Source: Ophiosphaerella korrae
Lineage: Eukaryota; Ascomycota; Dothideomycetes; Pleosporales; Phaeosphaeriaceae
Reading direction: 5' to 3'
Length of the DNA: 64,000 nt
NCBI GenBank assembly: GCA_028456385.1
Contig: JALNQF010000031.1
Location: 186,001-250,000 of the forward strand
The stretch's first letter is position 1; every line of letters begins with the position of its first letter. Made by a program: the position numbers and the translations under genes. Positions 61,091 to 64,000 of the stretch are shown in pieces. Under the pieces are notes generated by a model. That model worked only from the letters and a program-made list of their open reading frames with translations, searched no databases and was not told the DNA's origin.

Positions 61091-64000
61091 ATGTCGCGCA
61101 ACTCAGCGGTAAGTACACGCCTCTACGCCTCCTCCTCCTCTTCTTCTTCTTCTTCTTCTTCTTCTTCTTCTTCGGCGTGCTCATCCTGTCATGGCAGGTG
61201 TCGCCGCTGCGCATCAACAAGACGCCGACTGCCTCGCCCACCAAGGGCAGCGGCCGCCCTCTGTCTGAGATTGGCTCCACTGAACACAGGCGCAACTCGC
61301 CCAGCTTCAACCAGACAACAAAGGTATGCGCTATGCTCTGCACCTGGACCCGTGGCTGTGCATTCCGCCCTCGCGTGCCCGCTGACATGGCCCCAGAAGA
61401 TGTTCTTGACCAAGGAGAGCTCCCCGTTTGGCGGCTCTTCGCCATTTAATAACAGCCCTCGTCTGTTCTGGAAGGAGCAGACCGTCTCGCCCAAGAACCT
61501 GTTTGGGTCCGAGAACGACTTTGAGCGTGACACCACGGTGCTCTCGCCCAAGCGCAACTCAATCGAGAACCTCAAGAAGCAGTCGCGTGTCAAGAACAGC
61601 AGCATGTTCGCACGTGAGGCTGAGAACGAGTACAATCCGAGTGCCGTTCAGCCCCTTGATCGCCCGCTGGCTGCTGGCCGCCCGCTGGCCACTGCCGCCC
61701 AGGGCAATGCCTACGGCGGCAACGGCCTCAATGGCATGCGCGAGGCCACAAGCCCGACCAAGAGCCCTTCCAAAGGCCACCGCCGCACCGAGAGCCAGAC
61801 CCGGATTCCCATTCTGAGCCCTTCCAAGGCTTCGCCCGCAAAGCTTCCCGCGCAATCCTCATTTGGCTCACCATCCAAGGATACCGCGTCACCGCCCGAG
61901 GGACGCGCATCGCCCACCAAATCTGCCCTGGTTAGCAATGGCCGCTTCAACTCACCAAAGTACAACCCCGACTCTAGCACCATGTCCGAGGACGACGAAT
62001 TCAAGCACCAGACACTGCGCCCCTTGCGCCGTCATGCTAAGAGTGTGACCTTCGACACTGCCCCACCTCAAATCACAGAGTTCGAAATGGTCACACCCGA
62101 TCCTTCCGCTGCCTCTGGATCGCGCGAAGGCAGCTATGAGTCCGAGACTGACGAGGACGAGGACGAGGACGAGATGAGCTTCGACCAGGATGACAGCTTC
62201 GACGCATCTCTGGAGGACACAGAAAAGACGCCAGTCGTATTGCCAGAAGACTGGCGCCACATGAGCCCAGACGCGGCCAACACTTCGCTCACCGACTTGT
62301 ACGACGATGTGTTTGATGCACGGGATAACAGCCCTATGCCCAATGCCCACCCCAACGGCGCTATGAACAGCTTCCGTAACGGGTCCTCCAACTCGGATGC
62401 TGACACCAGGCCACTGCCACCGCTTCCCGCCATGCAAGCATATGATGGACGCCGACGAAGAGACTCGAGCATTGGTCTTTCTGCTGCTGCCGAGCGTGCT
62501 AGCGACTCGAGGCGATCGCTTCCCCAGCTTCCCCAAGCAGCCGGCATTTCCAAATCTGACTTGTTGAACATGCGCGAGGCCTCCATGTCGCTCGAAGACA
62601 GGCTACGATTGATGAACTTTGGCAATGACCGTGATGCCAGCACACCCACCCAAGAGAGCCACGATAAAGAGGTCGAGGAGAGCGTACAGGTGCACGTTGC
62701 TGAAGTTGATGAGGAATCTGAGACCGAGACTGAGACTGGAACGGAGACTGGGACTGAGACAGAGCTGGCAGGTGATGAGCCCAAGGCCCCACGCATCTCA
62801 CGTGAATCCATCCTCCGACGGGTCAAGAGCCGTAATTTCGACGAAGACTATGAAGAAACCTATGGCTACGATGCCGAATTGAGCCCTGAACGCAGCTACG
62901 GTGACCTCGCTGATCTGGACCCGGATGTTCCAATTCCCTCGCGCGAGTGTTCCTCCAACTTTGATGAGATTCCTCGCCAAGGTCGCAATGTGGCTGAGAG
63001 CGAGGGGGATAGTGTCATTGATGCTTATTCCTTTGCGGAAATGACAGAGGTTGACGGTACTGAGATGTCCCTCCTCGAAGACTATGAGCGTGAGAGCTCC
63101 GTTATCCGATACCCAGTCAAGCAACATCAAGCGCAGGAGGAGGAGGAGGAGGAGGAGGAGGGAATGAGTGAGTACTCTCCTCAGCCTGAGGAGCAGCCAA
63201 CTTCACAAAGCACTATTGATAGCTCTGGCCCAACAACACCAACTGTGATGCCTTCGTCGCCTGTTGCAGCCGAGAAGCAAGCCCCTCAAGAGGAGATGTT
63301 CGCATCATTTGAAGGCGACCAGATGGATTTGAGCCTGGACCCACTGAAGGCATCTTTCGCAACCGCCCCAAGCCCGCTCGACACCGTTCCAAAGATGGAT
63401 GCCATGCGCGAATTTTTGCGACGACCTACCACTCCTGAGACTATTGATAATACTGCTGCCGAGTCGGACGAGCCGGGTACGCCTGACTCTGTCATCCGCC
63501 ACCCGATTGTCATTTCACCACCAGAGCAAGACTCTGCTCCCGAGGTCCCCCAACGAGAAGCTACGATTCGAGGAGCTGGTGGTAAGCTGAAGACGCGCCC
63601 CTCATTAATCCCTGATGAAGTCGACTTGGCGACCGCTCGTCGACAAGTGAGCGGCGAACATCCACCTCCTGTACCTGAGCGAAGTCCCAAACGTCAATCT
63701 TTGACCTTTGAACTCGGCCATGTCGATGACGAAGATTCTCAATTTAGTATTTCAAACAAAGAGAACCGTATTCTCGACCTCGACCTTGGTGATGATACCA
63801 ACGATCTAAGCTTCGGCCTAGATCGTGAGTTCAACCACATCATCGAGGCACAGAAGGTAAACAGCCTTTTTCCTTTACCCTCTTTTGCCAGGTTTCCCAT
63901 ATCCGCTGCAGCGCAAAGAAGCGCAGCGGCCTTGGTGCCTGAACAAAATACGGCATATAGTTACATATCCGCTAACCACAATACACCTAAACAGAAAGGA
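61091..64000 (+). CDS. BUD4: Anillin-like bud-site protein Bud4, N-terminal part (continues beyond the right edge)
   Basis: Exons 61091-61108 (18 nt), 61198-61323, 61397-63856 and 63995 onward join in phase; about 870 residues are visible. The gene starts MSRNSA then VSPLRINKTPTASPTKG. It is mostly disordered with many S-P/T-P sites, acidic runs (including a Glu run near 63136-63162) and conserved islands HAKSVTFDTAPPQITEFEMV and MREFLRRPTTPETI. The frame approaches EFNHIIEAQK and the next exon opens K-G, where Bud4 relatives begin their anillin-like/PH part, outside the window. In fungi Bud4 binds septins and organises septation and axial sites. Intron 1 has a long TTC run; intron 3 is 138 bp. 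Confidence 0.78.
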   Translation, partial: MSRNSAVSTRLYASSSSSSSSSSSSSSSACSSCHGRCRRCASTRRRLPRPPRAAAALCLRLAPLNTGATRPASTRQQRYALCSAPGPVAVHSALACPLTWPQKMFLTKESSPFGGSSPFNNSPRLFWKEQTVSPKNLFGSENDFERDTTVLSPKRNSIENLKKQSRVKNSSMFAREAENEYNPSAVQPLDRPLAAGRPLATAAQGNAYGGNGLNGMREATSPTKSPSKGHRRTESQTRIPILSPSKASPAKLPAQSSFGSPSKDTASPPEGRASPTKSALVSNGRFNSPKYNPDSSTMSEDDEFKHQTLRPLRRHAKSVTFDTAPPQITEFEMVTPDPSAASGSREGSYESETDEDEDEDEMSFDQDDSFDASLEDTEKTPVVLPEDWRHMSPDAANTSLTDLYDDVFDARDNSPMPNAHPNGAMNSFRNGSSNSDADTRPLPPLPAMQAYDGRRRRDSSIGLSAAAERASDSRRSLPQLPQAAGISKSDLLNMREASMSLEDRLRLMNFGNDRDASTPTQESHDKEVEESVQVHVAEVDEESETETETGTETGTETELAGDEPKAPRISRESILRRVKSRNFDEDYEETYGYDAELSPERSYGDLADLDPDVPIPSRECSSNFDEIPRQGRNVAESEGDSVIDAYSFAEMTEVDGTEMSLLEDYERESSVIRYPVKQHQAQEEEEEEEEGMSEYSPQPEEQPTSQSTIDSSGPTTPTVMPSSPVAAEKQAPQEEMFASFEGDQMDLSLDPLKASFATAPSPLDTVPKMDAMREFLRRPTTPETIDNTAAESDEPGTPDSVIRHPIVISPPEQDSAPEVPQREATIRGAGGKLKTRPSLIPDEVDLATARRQVSGEHPPPVPERSPKRQSLTFELGHVDDEDSQFSISNKENRILDLDLGDDTNDLSFGLDREFNHIIEAQKVNSLFPLPSFARFPISAAAQRSAAALVPEQNTAYSYISANHNTPKQKG
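61135..61175 (+). repeat. TTC/CTC microsatellite in Bud4 intron 1
   Basis: A pyrimidine-only run, mostly TTC repeats preceded by CTC units, lies within the 89-bp first intron, upstream of the CAG acceptor at 61197. It probably serves as an extended polypyrimidine tract but is prone to length change. Confidence 0.85.

Noticed and set aside
62134..62826. 230-codon minus-strand frame
   Set aside because: Antisense to the Bud4 exon; poly-Ser and poly-Val runs mirror the acidic sense protein.

Overview
The window is nuclear DNA of a filamentous ascomycete. Genes are intron-rich with short (about 42-90 bp) GT-AG introns and CTAAC-like branch sites, on both strands, and the protein set is fungal (CFEM-type GPCR, WSC sensor, ApsA/Num1, Bud4, ToxD-like reductase). 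Gene style and content fit a dothideomycete, probably Pleosporales; that placement is inference. No rRNA, tRNA, CRISPR or bacterial-type operon was seen by eye.

Layout. 1-5.7 kb: the N-terminal part of an ApsA/Num1 cortical coiled-coil protein (minus strand, running off the left edge), a shared promoter, and the splicing factor Cwc24. 6.1-7.2 kb: an internally deleted pogo/Fot1-type transposon with intact terminal repeats. 7.5-17.3 kb: a large five-exon protein of unknown function, two disordered proteins and an alpha/beta hydrolase. 18.2-24.1 kb: a secreted GMC oxidoreductase with a MITE inside one intron, chaperonin subunit CCT8 and mitoribosomal protein mL46. 24.4-31.3 kb: a more accessory segment with a CFEM-domain GPCR, a cytochrome P450, a 33-bp inverted-repeat element and a ToxD-like enoyl reductase. 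31.3-34.3 kb: a gene-poor stretch with decayed ORFs, an orphan promoter-like site and a fragment related to the intronic MITE. 34.4-46 kb: an F-box-like protein, a ferric reductase, the mitochondrial GTPase Mtg1, a secreted protein of unknown function, an ArfGAP and a WSC sensor. 48-56 kb: peroxisomal 2,4-dienoyl-CoA reductase with a C-terminal SKL, an Atg33-like protein, a SLIP-GC-like large GTPase and a kinase-fold protein. 57-64 kb: twinfilin with an intron holding an extreme poly-C (sense strand) tract, the mitochondrial DEAD-box helicase Mrh4, and the N-terminal part of anillin-like Bud4, running off the right edge.

How the genes relate. Most are unlinked housekeeping genes. Two loose themes are visible: mitochondrial large-subunit biogenesis (mL46, Mtg1, Mrh4), and cell cortex or polarity (ApsA/Num1, WSC sensor, twinfilin, Bud4). 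The P450 and the ToxD-like reductase are co-oriented, but no PKS, NRPS or terpene backbone gene is visible, so a metabolic cluster is not supported.

The most unusual signals are structural: transposons and homopolymers placed inside introns of intact genes, a GC-AG intron, micro-exons, and a last intron that controls a peroxisomal targeting signal. I did not find a convincing new multi-gene system. Exon borders come from reading splice signals and phase by eye; every joined gene given here has a total coding length divisible by three.
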